A DNA stretch of 64,000 bases from Balneolaceae bacterium (lineage in GTDB: Bacteria > Bacteroidota > Rhodothermia > Balneolales > Balneolaceae), in the NCBI GenBank assembly GCA_009711805.1, contig VEMX01000034.1:34333-98332 (forward strand), in the 5' to 3' direction. The notes under the pieces are model-generated. The model did not search any database. It was given only the letters and a program-made list of their open reading frames with translations, and was not told the DNA's origin. Both the position numbers and the translations under genes were made by a program. Of this stretch, positions 26,742 through 37,413 are shown one piece after another. The number at the start of each line of letters is the position of its first letter. Within the stretch, counting starts at the first letter, position 1.

Positions 26742-28583
26742 TTACCTGAATCGAGATTCAATTTCGTCGAGCGGAATGTAAACAATAGTTGGCTTTTTCA
26801 GCGGGTCAAGGTATGGCTGTTCGCACGCAAACAACTGGTCCACCAAGGCTTCCATTTCTTCATCCGAAAGTTTTTTACCACTTGAGATCGCCGCCTTTGA
26901 AGCAAAAGCAATGGCAAGTTTATCGCGGGCTTCCAGCTTGATCTTCTGGCCTAATTCCTCATACTGATGCAGCATGGAAACCAGCACTTCCTGCTCATTG
27001 CCAATTTCAATATCGGCAGGCACGCCATTAATCATAGCTGTATTACCGCTTAACAGCTGTACCGAAAATCCCATCCGCTGGATTATAGAATGAAGTTCCT
27101 TTAGCAAGCTATAATCCGAAGCAGATAATTCCAGTGTTTGTGCAAATAATAGCTGCTGTGTGCTTGGCAATGCCTCTTCCGTTGCGTTAATGGCTTTCTC
27201 ATAAATAATCCGTTTATGAGCCAAGTGCTGGTTTATCACACAAACACCCGTGCGTGTTTGTGATAAGATATAGCTGTTATGCAGCTGCCAAAACCCTTTG
27301 TCGCCTGCTACTTTTTGTTCTTTTGTTTCCGGTCGGGTGAACGTTTGCTCTTCTTCCGGTTGTGTTTTGCCATATAACTGTTCCCCAAACTTCATTCCCT
27401 GCCCCTTGGCACGGTACTCTGATTTACGATTTATCCGGGAAGGGATCTGAAAACCCGCATCACTTTTGCGGCTGGTATTGGGCATCTTAAAATTAAAGCC
27501 GCTTTTAACATCTTTGGAAGGATCTTCATCACTTAAATAAGAATCTTCATCTTCCGGACGAATCGAAGGTACCTGGAAGTGCTCGTTCAGGGCTTTATTT
27601 ACCACCGAGCGGGCCAGCTGTATCACACTGCGTTCATCTTCAAACTTTACCTCCAATTTAGAGGGATGTACATTTACATCCACTTTGGCTGGATCTATAT
27701 CAAAGAAAAGCGCATAAAAGGGATATTCATTATTGCGGGTCCAGGCATCATATAAACTCAAAATCACATGTGTTAAGTATCGATGCTGAAAAGGACGGCC
27801 ATTTACAAACAGAAACTGTTCTCCTCTGCTTTTTTTGGCCAGCTTAGGATCTGATGCAAAACCATGGATACGTACATAGCTGGTCTCTTCCTGAAATTCA
27901 ATGAGACTGGCTTTGTAGGATTTTCCAAAAATGCGTGTCACCCTCTCTTTAAGTGATTCAGCCGGGAGGTTATAGATTTTATCTCCATCGGCTTCCACAT
28001 CAAAGGCAAAGTCGGTATTGGCCAGAGCCGCATATTGAATAGTCCGCAGAATGTGACGCAACTCGGTGGCATCGGTTTTCAAAAACTGCCGGCGGGCGGG
28101 TACATTAAAAAACAGGTTCCGAACAGCAATTGAAGTACCGTTATCTGTAGCCACCGGCTTTATTTCCCTTTCTTCGCCTCCCCATACTTCCTGCTCCCAG
28201 CCATTATCATCGCCGGCCCTTTTGGTTTTAACCAGGATTTGCGAAACCGAAGCAATTGAAGCCATAGCTTCTCCCCGGAAACCCAGCGTTCGTATTTTAA
28301 AAAGGTCATCTACCGTATTTATTTTTGAAGTAGCATGGCGGGCAAAGCATAGTGGGAGATCATCTTTACTCATCCCACAGCCATTGTCTATTACCTGTAT
28401 CAGTGTTCGCCCGGCATTCTGTATAAGGATCTTTACATGATCTGCACCGGCATCAATGGCATTATCGAGAAGTTCTTTTACCACAGAAGCCGGACGTTGT
28501 ATAACCTCACCGGCTGCAATTTTGTTGCTAATTTCTGGGGGAAGCTGATGTATGATGGAATTGCTAATCCGGGATTCGCTCAA
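26742..28583 (-). CDS. mutL: DNA mismatch repair protein MutL
   Basis: 613 residues. N-terminal GHKL ATPase with IHQLPPEISNKIAAGEVIQRPASVVKELLDN, DNGCGM, RHATSKI, TLGFRGEAMASI, and the S5-like domain with FLFVNGRP and VDVNVHPSKLEVKF. A linker of about 90 polar residues precedes a C-terminal dimerisation domain (from about 440). The C-terminal domain lacks the endonuclease motif DQHAxxERxxYE: the equivalent segment reads INQHLAHKRIIYE, so a metal-dependent nicking activity is questionable. The small membrane protein gene lies 28 bp upstream in the same direction. Confidence 0.93.
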   Translation of the reverse strand: MSESRISNSIIHQLPPEISNKIAAGEVIQRPASVVKELLDNAIDAGADHVKILIQNAGRTLIQVIDNGCGMSKDDLPLCFARHATSKINTVDDLFKIRTLGFRGEAMASIASVSQILVKTKRAGDDNGWEQEVWGGEEREIKPVATDNGTSIAVRNLFFNVPARRQFLKTDATELRHILRTIQYAALANTDFAFDVEADGDKIYNLPAESLKERVTRIFGKSYKASLIEFQEETSYVRIHGFASDPKLAKKSRGEQFLFVNGRPFQHRYLTHVILSLYDAWTRNNEYPFYALFFDIDPAKVDVNVHPSKLEVKFEDERSVIQLARSVVNKALNEHFQVPSIRPEDEDSYLSDEDPSKDVKSGFNFKMPNTSRKSDAGFQIPSRINRKSEYRAKGQGMKFGEQLYGKTQPEEEQTFTRPETKEQKVAGDKGFWQLHNSYILSQTRTGVCVINQHLAHKRIIYEKAINATEEALPSTQQLLFAQTLELSASDYSLLKELHSIIQRMGFSVQLLSGNTAMINGVPADIEIGNEQEVLVSMLHQYEELGQKIKLEARDKLAIAFASKAAISSGKKLSDEEMEALVDQLFACEQPYLDPLKKPTIVYIPLDEIESRFR

Positions 28584-28611
28584 TGTATACTAAAAAAGTT
28601 TGGTGTTAATT

Positions 28612-28815
28612 TTAACTAATCAGGTACACTACCAGTGCCAACAATAAAACAAGAAATATCACTCGTGATAACTGTGCGGGCCGGCGACGGGTGTGTGATT
28701 CAAATTTAATACGTTCCCGTCTTTTTTTGTCTTCATCTTCTTCGGGATTGTAGTACCTCAAAGGAAGGTCAAATTTGCGGGGTTTAGGCCTGTGGCCGAA
28801 CATGGGCTTAATCAT
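28612..28815 (-). CDS. Small conserved membrane protein upstream of mutL
   Basis: 67 residues: a basic/acidic N-terminal part (MIKPMFGHRPKPRKFD, YYNPEEDEDKKRRERIKFE) and one C-terminal membrane helix (RVIFLVLLLALVVYLIS). Similar short proteins with the RPKPRxFxxxxRYYxPE pattern occur in Bacteroidota next to mutL, where they have often been misnamed as a riboflavin synthase subunit; nothing here supports that name. It is probably co-transcribed with mutL, 28 bp apart. Function unknown. Confidence 0.7.
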   Translation of the reverse strand: MIKPMFGHRPKPRKFDLPLRYYNPEEDEDKKRRERIKFESHTRRRPAQLSRVIFLVLLLALVVYLIS

Positions 28816-29022
28816 AATACCACCTCTGTTTTTATTGGCTTTTGATGGCTAACGAAATATGTCAACCTATCGTGTGGAGAATATACATAATTGTTGAACC
28901 GGTTTCATCTCTGTAACCCATAAATACCCTCACTTAACAGGAATGTATTCTTAATGCGTTTGAGCTTCACATCTTCTTCCGAAATTTCTTAAACTCTACT
29001 CCTCTATTTTACACATAGTTGA

Positions 29023-31278
<2,256 letters not shown>

Positions 31279-31306
31279 GACTAACCTTTTTACCTATTCT
31301 TTAATT

Positions 31307-31337
31307 AAAGCCCGCTTCGAAAGGAGTGGGCTTTTTA
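31307..31337 (+). terminator. Intrinsic terminator of icd
   Basis: Stem AAAGCCC (31307-31313) with GGGCTTT (31328-31334), extended by partly paired bases inside, followed by TTATT. It lies 28 bp after the icd stop codon. Confidence 0.85.
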
Positions 31338-31402
31338 TTGTTTTTATGATTTATAATCATTCAATTAGGGCTTACAATAATTTTCATTAGATAAAGCGTT
31401 CT

Positions 31403-34219
31403 ATGCTTGGCCCTCTGAGCCTGTATATTGGTGAACAGTTAGTCTCTCATACTCTCGTAGAAGAGTATGACCATTTGTTCAGGAAAGATCCAAAATTCTA
31501 TAAAAAAAAGCTCGCCGGTGCTGTTGACAGGACTATTCAAGAATACAAATCAGAGCATGCAGCCTCTACCGCTTCAGATAAGTTTCCATTTTATAAATCT
31601 AAAGTCATTCTGCTGGAATTACTAAAGTATCGGCTTTTTAGAAGCAATCATTACTCATTGAATGAAAAAATAATAAGAGCGGAACTTGCGGTTAATAACA
31701 ATATCGACAGACCCGGAAAAGAAGAAATTAAATGGTTCATTCGAATTTTTGAAAAGTATATTCAAGAAGATGAAAACCTGGTAAAACTGGCTTTTAACGA
31801 CAATTATATCCAAAAAGAAACCCATATTTCGGAACAGTTTGAAGCCGTCTTTTCCCAGCTCAGCCACTTCAAAATCCATATTGAAAATATTAGAAAAAAC
31901 CTGCGAATAGGTGGATTAAAAACACATCGCATACCAAAAGAATTAACAAGATTACCTCAAGGCAATAAAAAATGCTTTTTGGGACGAAAAGAAGATATAG
32001 AAAGAATCAGAGATGCTTTTCAAAACCGGCATCAATTAGTGTTGATAAAAGGAATGCCTGGAATCGGAAAATCCAGTCTTGCCGAAGCATATATTAAAAC
32101 TCATTACAAAAAATACAAACATATTGCCTGGGTTAGATTGCAAAATAACTTCAAAGATGCCGTACTGGCTAATTATGAACTGATCCACAATCTTAAGATG
32201 GAACACCATAAACCGGAACAATTATTTCCGGCATGTTTAACTATTCTGAAGAAATTGACTGGCCCCAACCTGTTGGTTGTAGATAATGCCAGGGAAGAAG
32301 CACCTGAATTCTATCACCTGCTTCCTGAAAATTCAAAATGGAATATCTTAATTACCGGAAGAACGGAAAGGGAACCCTCTCATATTATTGATGTTGATGT
32401 TCTTTCAGAAAAAGAGACCCTCAAACTATTTAAAAGCTACAATAACAATTTCAGCGATGAGCAGATCTTAGTACTTGCTGAAAAAACAGCATACCATACT
32501 TTTGGCCTCGAGATACTTGCCAAAACATCAAAAATAAATGAATGGAGTTTTAATGAGGTTAAAGATCTCCTAAAAACCGGTATATTTAAGGAGCATTTCG
32601 GCTCAAAGAAATTCGATACGATAACCTCTGCTATCTACAGGGTTTTTAATGCCACCCGGCTTAGCGAGCAAGAACAATGGCTGCTCAAAAATTTTGCGGC
32701 TTTACCCGGGGCTTATCATTCCCGTAAGTTCATCTATGACATCCTGCAGATTCATAACATGAAATGGAAAGACAGTTTTTCACAGATTTTAGAGGATTTA
32801 CACGAAAAAGGCTTGCTGCAAAAAAATAATCCCGGTAAAAGCTTCAGGCTACATTCCATTCTGAGAAAAATCATAGCTACATCCCTTACCCCTCGGCCAG
32901 ATGATATACAACATCTGTTGAAGACGATTACAGCTCTTCTGGATCTGGGGAATGATAATGAAAACCTTGTCAATCAGACTCCTTTTATTCCGTTTGGAGA
33001 AGCTATTCTTGATATTTTTGCCGATCAAACATTCCCGGAATTGAATACTGTAAAATATAACCTGGCCCTCATCTATAAAACTCTGGGAAACTATGAACAA
33101 GCCCGGAACCTACTGGAAGGTGCTCTCGAGACCGAAATCGAACACTTTGGTGAAAGCCACCCTGCTGTGGCAGCCATCCGGTACAACCTGGCTGAGATTC
33201 TCCAAGAAGTTGGAGCCCACGAACAGGCCCGGGATTTACTGGAAGATGCTCTTAAAGTGGATATCGAATGTTTCGGCGAAAACCATCCGGACGTTGCAGC
33301 CAAAAAATATAAACTGGCTATCGTTTATCAAAAATTAAACAACTACGAACAAGCACGAAAATTACTGGAATCCGCACTTAAAACCGACATTATTCACTTT
33401 GGCGAACACCATCCCACTGTTGCCAACAGGCAATCCAAACTTGCGGTAATTTATCGGCATCTGGGCGGCTACCATCAGGCCCGTAACTTGCTGGAAGATG
33501 CACTTACATCCGGTATCGTCCACTTTGGGAGGAATCATCCCACGGTCTCAGCCAGCCGGTCGAACCTGGCCACAGTGTACCAGGATTTAGGAGATTATAA
33601 ACAAGCCCGTAAGTTACTGGAAAACGCACTTAAAACCGATATTAATCATTTTGGCAAAGGGCATCCTACGGTTGCCGTCAGGCAATCTAACCTGGCTACG
33701 GTATACCGAAAGATGGGCCATTACAAACGGGCACGAAAGTTACTGGAAGACGCACTTAAGGCCAATATTAATCATTTTGGAGAGGACTATCCCGCGGTAG
33801 CTGCCAGCCGGGCTAACCTGGCTCTCGTCTACAAAAATTTAGGAGATTACAAGCAATCCCGAAAATTACTGGAAGCTGCAGTTAACACCGATATTATTCA
33901 TTTCGGAACGGATCACCCTATTGTTGCCACCAGGCGGACAAACCTGGCCAATATCCATGAAGAATTGGGAAACTATGAAAAAGCCGTTGATTTGCTTAGA
34001 GCCGCCCTAAAATCAAACATCAATCACTTTGGTGAAGGACATACTTCAGTTGCTTCAAGTCGTACAAATTTGGCCAAAGTTTATATGGATTTAAGAAAAA
34101 AAGAAAAAGCGATCCGTCTTACTCAAAAAGCTTTAATCACATTTAAAACAGTTTTGGGGAACTCTCATCCGCAGACATTGTCTACTGAACATTTTCTGGA
34201 AAAATTAAAGAATGAATAA
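31403..34219 (+). CDS. STAND-type NTPase: NB-ARC domain with nine C-terminal TPR (kinesin light chain type) repeats
   Basis: 938 residues. An N-terminal helical domain of about 190 residues without a recognised fold is followed by an NB-ARC-like NTPase: FLGRKEDIERIRDAF, P-loop VLIKGMPGIGKSSLAEAYI near 213-231, Walker B LLVVDNA and a later ILITGRTE. A winged-helix/helical region leads into nine 42-residue TPR repeats from residue 554 to about 931, each of the form LAxVYxxLGxYxQARKLLExALKxxIxHFGxxHPxVAxxRxN. No signal peptide. This layout is shared by bacterial STAND signal proteins, several of which act in phage defence or programmed death. No partner gene is adjacent; the gene is followed by a repeat array. 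Confidence 0.85.
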   Translation: MLGPLSLYIGEQLVSHTLVEEYDHLFRKDPKFYKKKLAGAVDRTIQEYKSEHAASTASDKFPFYKSKVILLELLKYRLFRSNHYSLNEKIIRAELAVNNNIDRPGKEEIKWFIRIFEKYIQEDENLVKLAFNDNYIQKETHISEQFEAVFSQLSHFKIHIENIRKNLRIGGLKTHRIPKELTRLPQGNKKCFLGRKEDIERIRDAFQNRHQLVLIKGMPGIGKSSLAEAYIKTHYKKYKHIAWVRLQNNFKDAVLANYELIHNLKMEHHKPEQLFPACLTILKKLTGPNLLVVDNAREEAPEFYHLLPENSKWNILITGRTEREPSHIIDVDVLSEKETLKLFKSYNNNFSDEQILVLAEKTAYHTFGLEILAKTSKINEWSFNEVKDLLKTGIFKEHFGSKKFDTITSAIYRVFNATRLSEQEQWLLKNFAALPGAYHSRKFIYDILQIHNMKWKDSFSQILEDLHEKGLLQKNNPGKSFRLHSILRKIIATSLTPRPDDIQHLLKTITALLDLGNDNENLVNQTPFIPFGEAILDIFADQTFPELNTVKYNLALIYKTLGNYEQARNLLEGALETEIEHFGESHPAVAAIRYNLAEILQEVGAHEQARDLLEDALKVDIECFGENHPDVAAKKYKLAIVYQKLNNYEQARKLLESALKTDIIHFGEHHPTVANRQSKLAVIYRHLGGYHQARNLLEDALTSGIVHFGRNHPTVSASRSNLATVYQDLGDYKQARKLLENALKTDINHFGKGHPTVAVRQSNLATVYRKMGHYKRARKLLEDALKANINHFGEDYPAVAASRANLALVYKNLGDYKQSRKLLEAAVNTDIIHFGTDHPIVATRRTNLANIHEELGNYEKAVDLLRAALKSNINHFGEGHTSVASSRTNLAKVYMDLRKKEKAIRLTQKALITFKTVLGNSHPQTLSTEHFLEKLKNE

Positions 34220-34433
34220 TCGTTCTTTCAGATCACTCACTTTCACTTTTCCCAACTAAGCCAAACCTTCTGCCGAAGACACTCCTTTGGGAGGAAACAA
34301 CCATGGGTTCTACTGCCGATTGGGACGAAGGTTTGTTCTCGGTGGTACATTGACCACGAATTGTATCCGGGATTATTCATGGATCAACCCTTTCAGGGTT
34401 TTCCTGTAGTTGCTACAAAACCTCAAAAATAAG

Positions 34434-34505
34434 CAAATGATCTATTGATTATCCAGCAAGTCCTCTCCTCCAGGAAAGGATTTAGGTGAGGTGAGAGTAC
34501 ATGGC
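34434..34505. repeat. REP-like unit, partial copy
   Basis: Right half of the 254-bp repeat, with the palindrome at 34461-34480 carrying one mismatch (AGGAAAGGA). Same orientation as all other copies. Confidence 0.7.
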
Positions 34506-34639
34506 AGTCTCCCCGTTCATGGCAACTGAAGTAATCCGTTGATGTACATCCCAACCATATTTCGGAAGATTGCTGCGTTTGTGTTGGGAGTGCTTTTAAG
34601 AGCCTCCCGATCCAACAGAAGTGGCAGAAGCCTTGATCA

Positions 34640-34776
34640 TCCGACCTCACCCATACCCTCTCCTTCCGCAAGGAGAGGGCTTTTCAATAGATCCCAAAAT
34701 CTCAAAAGTAAATAAACAATCTATTGGTTGGCCAGCAAGTCCTCTCCTCCAGGAGAGGATTTAGGTGAGGTGAAAG
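34640..34776. repeat. REP-like unit, copy without the left segment
   Basis: Carries CGACCTCACCCATACCCTCT, the CTCTCCTT / AAGGAGAG hairpin with a shortened loop (CCGC), and the palindrome at 34740-34759. Confidence 0.75.
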
Positions 34777-35104
34777 ATAAAAGCTATTATCCTATTACAG
34801 CTTGAAGCACCTTCTCCACTCAAGACCGAAAAGACCCGGAGGGCTACGGTAACTTACAGGATCAACGTTGATGGATATCCCAACCATATTTTGGAAGATC
34901 ACCGCGTCGGAGCTATACCAGGGCTAATCAAAGTCCCAGGCTCCTCGCGAATGGAGACCTTTACTACTTTCCCGGAAGGATAAAACTCTTTAAAAGAATC
35001 AATAAACATATCTTTATCACCGCAGCATCGGTTTTGTTTGTGAAGAGCAACCAGCCAAAACAACACTCTGCTCTTTCCCCAAACTTCACCTTGCTGAAAA
35101 CATC

Positions 35105-35190
35105 CCAAAATCTCAAAAGTAAATAAACAATCTATTGATTATCCAGCAAGTCCTCTCCTCCAGGAAAGGATTTAGGTGAGGTGAGAGTAC
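35105..35190. repeat. REP-like unit, partial copy
   Basis: Right half only, with the imperfect palindrome at 35151-35170. It leads directly into the segment that precedes the 70-bp element, in the same order as at 13.3-13.5 kb. Confidence 0.7.
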
Positions 35191-35259
35191 ATAGCAGTCT
35201 CAGCCTTCATAGCAACTAACCATATCAATGCTGATTAAGGTAGTGACCAACCTAAAGCT

Positions 35260-35329
35260 CTCTTAAGTCTTACAGCGAGTATCGGGGGGCATTACAGAGA
35301 ACCAAGCCCGTCGAACCATGACTTAAGAG
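35260..35329. repeat. 70-bp element with perfect 10-bp inverted ends, copy 2
   Basis: CTCTTAAGTC (35260-35269) and GACTTAAGAG (35320-35329), same interior as 13407-13476 with few changes. Conservation of the ends supports a palindromic functional or mobile unit. Confidence 0.65.
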
Positions 35330-35333
35330 TAGT

Positions 35334-35610
35334 AACCTTGCAAGTCTCTGGCTTGCTTTAGGAGGAAGAATTGTTATACATACCCCCCAACAAGTATAGC
35401 AGAAAATACCACTCATTCCCCTTTCCCCCGACCTCACCCTGCCTTGACATCCCTTCGGGATACCCTCTCCTTCCCCCCCTGGGAACGTCTGCGGCGCGCA
35501 AGGAGAGGGCTTTTCAATGGGGGCCAAAATCTTAAAAATGTGTAAACAATCTATTGATTATCCAGCAAGTCCTCTCCTCCAGGAGAGGATTTAGGTGAGG
35601 TGAGAGTATA
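35334..35610. repeat. REP-like unit, full copy 3 with a longer hairpin loop
   Basis: Homologous along its length to 13082-13335, but carries an extra segment around 35443-35460 (CCCTGCCTTGACATCCCTTC) inside the left hairpin. Palindrome at 35570-35589. Confidence 0.75.
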
Positions 35611-35705
35611 TGGCAACCTCAGCCTTCATGGAAACTGAAGTAATCAGCGTTGATGTACATCCCAACCATATTTCGGGAGATCGCTGCGTTGGTGTTGGGA
35701 GTGCC

Positions 35706-35943
35706 TTTAACCCGGATTATTCACCAAGAAATTTAATCGTACGCAAGGCGAAGTGGAAATGGGAACGGAAGGGTACTGTGGTACCCTGAGTACCCCAATT
35801 TTCACTTGAACGCAGCGTAGGGGGAAATTTCGCCGCCTAATCCGTACCTCAAAATTGGGCTATTACATAAAGCAATTCAACGGTAATATATTCAAGTATA
35901 TAGATCGCCATTTTGCATCCATTCGTGAATAATTCGGGTTTAA
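35706..35943. mobile_element. MITE copy 2 with TTTAA target duplication
   Basis: 228-bp core (35711-35938) flanked by TTTAA at 35706-35710 and 35939-35943. The surrounding DNA (GTTGGGAGTGCC ... GGGCCTCCCGATCC) is a diverged duplicate of 34584-34608, which has a single TTTAA at 34595-34599 and no insert; this is an effectively empty site and proves the ends. Four base changes from copy 1; one from the visible part of copy 3. Confidence 0.9.
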
Positions 35944-36037
35944 GGGCCTCCCGATCCGACAGAAGTGGCAGAAGCCTTGATCATCCGACCTCACCCTGCT
36001 GAAAGCATCCCTTATGGAAAACCCTTGGGCTGGGACC

Positions 36038-36069
36038 AATAAAAAAGCCGGAAGAATTTTTCTGGCTTT
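36038..36069 (-). terminator. Intrinsic terminator of ald
   Basis: On the minus strand AAAGCCAGAA pairs with TTCCGGCTTT (one G-T pair) and is followed by TTTATTGG. Plus-strand stem arms are 36044-36053 and 36060-36069. It lies 41 bp past the ald stop codon. Confidence 0.8.
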
Positions 36070-36109
36070 CAATATCATAAACGATTCACAATCAGGGCAC
36101 ATCTGTCCC

Positions 36110-37225
36110 TTAATTCAGTACCGTATCAACATCACTCCAGTCCAGGTTAAATGCATTCGCAACATCTTCATATACGATGATACCGTTTGCAATATTCAAC
36201 CCTTTTAGCAGTTCAGCATCGTCTTTCAAGGCCTGTTTCCATCCTTTGTTGGCCAAATCAACTGCATAAGGTAGAGTTACATTTGTCAACCCAAGAGTAG
36301 AAGTGTAAGGCACAGCACCGGGCATGTTGGCCACACAATAGTGTACTACATCATCCACTACATATACCGGGTCTTTGTGTGTGGTAGGTTTGGAGGTCTC
36401 AAAACAGCCGCCCTGATCAATAGCCACATCAACTAATACTGTACCCGGGCGCATGTTCTTTAGCATCTCGCGGGTAATCAAATGAGGTGCTTTGGCTCCT
36501 GGTTTCAGTACTGCACCTATAATCATATCTACAGTTGGCAGCATATTAAGAATGTTGGCTTTTGAAGAAAACACCAGGTTCGTATTCTTCGGCATTACGT
36601 CGTCCAGGTAACGAAGTCGCGGCATATTAATATCCATGATCGTTGTATCGGCTCCCATACCAGCTGCAATCTTGGCGGCATTAACTCCTACAATACCACC
36701 GCCCAGCACTAATACCTTGGCAGGCTTCACTCCGGGAATACCTCCCATCAGTACGCCTCGTCCCCCTTTGGGTTTTTCAAGATATACTGCGCCTTCCTGT
36801 GCAGCCATCCGGCCCGCCACTTCACTCATAGGAATAAGCAATGGCAGTGAGCGGTCGGCTTTTTCTACCGTCTCATATGCGATGGCAATACACTTAGAAT
36901 CGATGACGGCTTTGGTTAAGGCTTCATCTGCAGCAAAATGAAAGTAGGTAAAGATGATCTGGCCTTCCCGCATTCTGGGATATTCTTCCTTAATAGGCTC
37001 TTTCACCTTCATAATCATATCGGCCTTTTTCCACACCTCTTCTACATCATCAATGATGGTGGCGCCAAGCCGGGTGTATTCCTCATCAGAAAAACCGCTG
37101 CCCAGTCCAGCTCCTTTCTGTATAAGTACTTCGTGGCCATTACTTTTCATCTGAACCACTCCGCCTGGCTGAATGGCTACTCGATTTTCATGAGTTTTAA
37201 TCTCTTTTGGAACACCTATGATCAT
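36110..37225 (-). CDS. ald: Alanine dehydrogenase
   Basis: 371 residues, standard length. N-terminal signature MIIGVPKEIKTHENRVAIQPGGV, catalytic segments IIMKVKEPIKEEY and TYFHFAAD, the NAD-binding loop VLVLGGGIVGVNAAKIAAGMGA (about 170-191) and DVAIDQGGCFETSKPTTHKDP with VANMPGAVP. It interconverts L-alanine and pyruvate plus ammonia with NAD. Monocistronic, with a good promoter element and terminator. Confidence 0.96.
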   Translation of the reverse strand: MIIGVPKEIKTHENRVAIQPGGVVQMKSNGHEVLIQKGAGLGSGFSDEEYTRLGATIIDDVEEVWKKADMIMKVKEPIKEEYPRMREGQIIFTYFHFAADEALTKAVIDSKCIAIAYETVEKADRSLPLLIPMSEVAGRMAAQEGAVYLEKPKGGRGVLMGGIPGVKPAKVLVLGGGIVGVNAAKIAAGMGADTTIMDINMPRLRYLDDVMPKNTNLVFSSKANILNMLPTVDMIIGAVLKPGAKAPHLITREMLKNMRPGTVLVDVAIDQGGCFETSKPTTHKDPVYVVDDVVHYCVANMPGAVPYTSTLGLTNVTLPYAVDLANKGWKQALKDDAELLKGLNIANGIIVYEDVANAFNLDWSDVDTVLN

Positions 37226-37270
37226 AGTTCAAAAATTTAATTAGGCTTTAGGCTATTTATATTTGCGAGG

Positions 37271-37305
37271 CAAAGGTAGGTATTTTTATTATAAAAAACG
37301 GACTG
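37271..37305 (-). promoter_or_regulatory. Candidate ald promoter (-7 element)
   Basis: On the minus strand TACCTTTG (plus-strand 37271-37278) matches TAnnTTTG, 46 bp before the ald ATG. Upstream lies an AT-rich stretch with GTTTTTT in the -33 region rather than a clean TTTG. Family consensus from other Bacteroidota. Confidence 0.45.
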
Positions 37306-37413
37306 GAAATTACAGATTCTTTTTTTACTGCTTTCTTTGTTATTTATTGTTAATTGGCTTTTTCTATAATGGTATTGTTATTATCTACCTCAAGTTTTCG
37401 ATGAATTAAAAAT

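Larger units (their letters stand above)
34220..36109. other. Gene-free repeat array
   Basis: 1.9 kb between the STAND gene and ald. It is built from several copies of the REP-like units also seen at 13.0-13.7 kb, interspersed unit fragments containing CCCAACCATATTT, one 70-bp element with inverted ends and one inserted MITE. The open frames here (for example 35270-35527) follow the repeats and are not considered genes. 34220-34430 shows no recognisable feature. Confidence 0.75.

Noticed and set aside
35270..35527. 85-codon minus-strand frame in the repeat array
   Set aside because: It follows the 70-bp element and REP-like unit, has no coding signature and is broken in the homologous segment at 13.4 kb.
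34220..36109. Composite transposon around the STAND gene
   Set aside because: Both the MITE and the REP-like units lie on one side only (34.4-36.0 kb); the left flank has icd and its own terminator.
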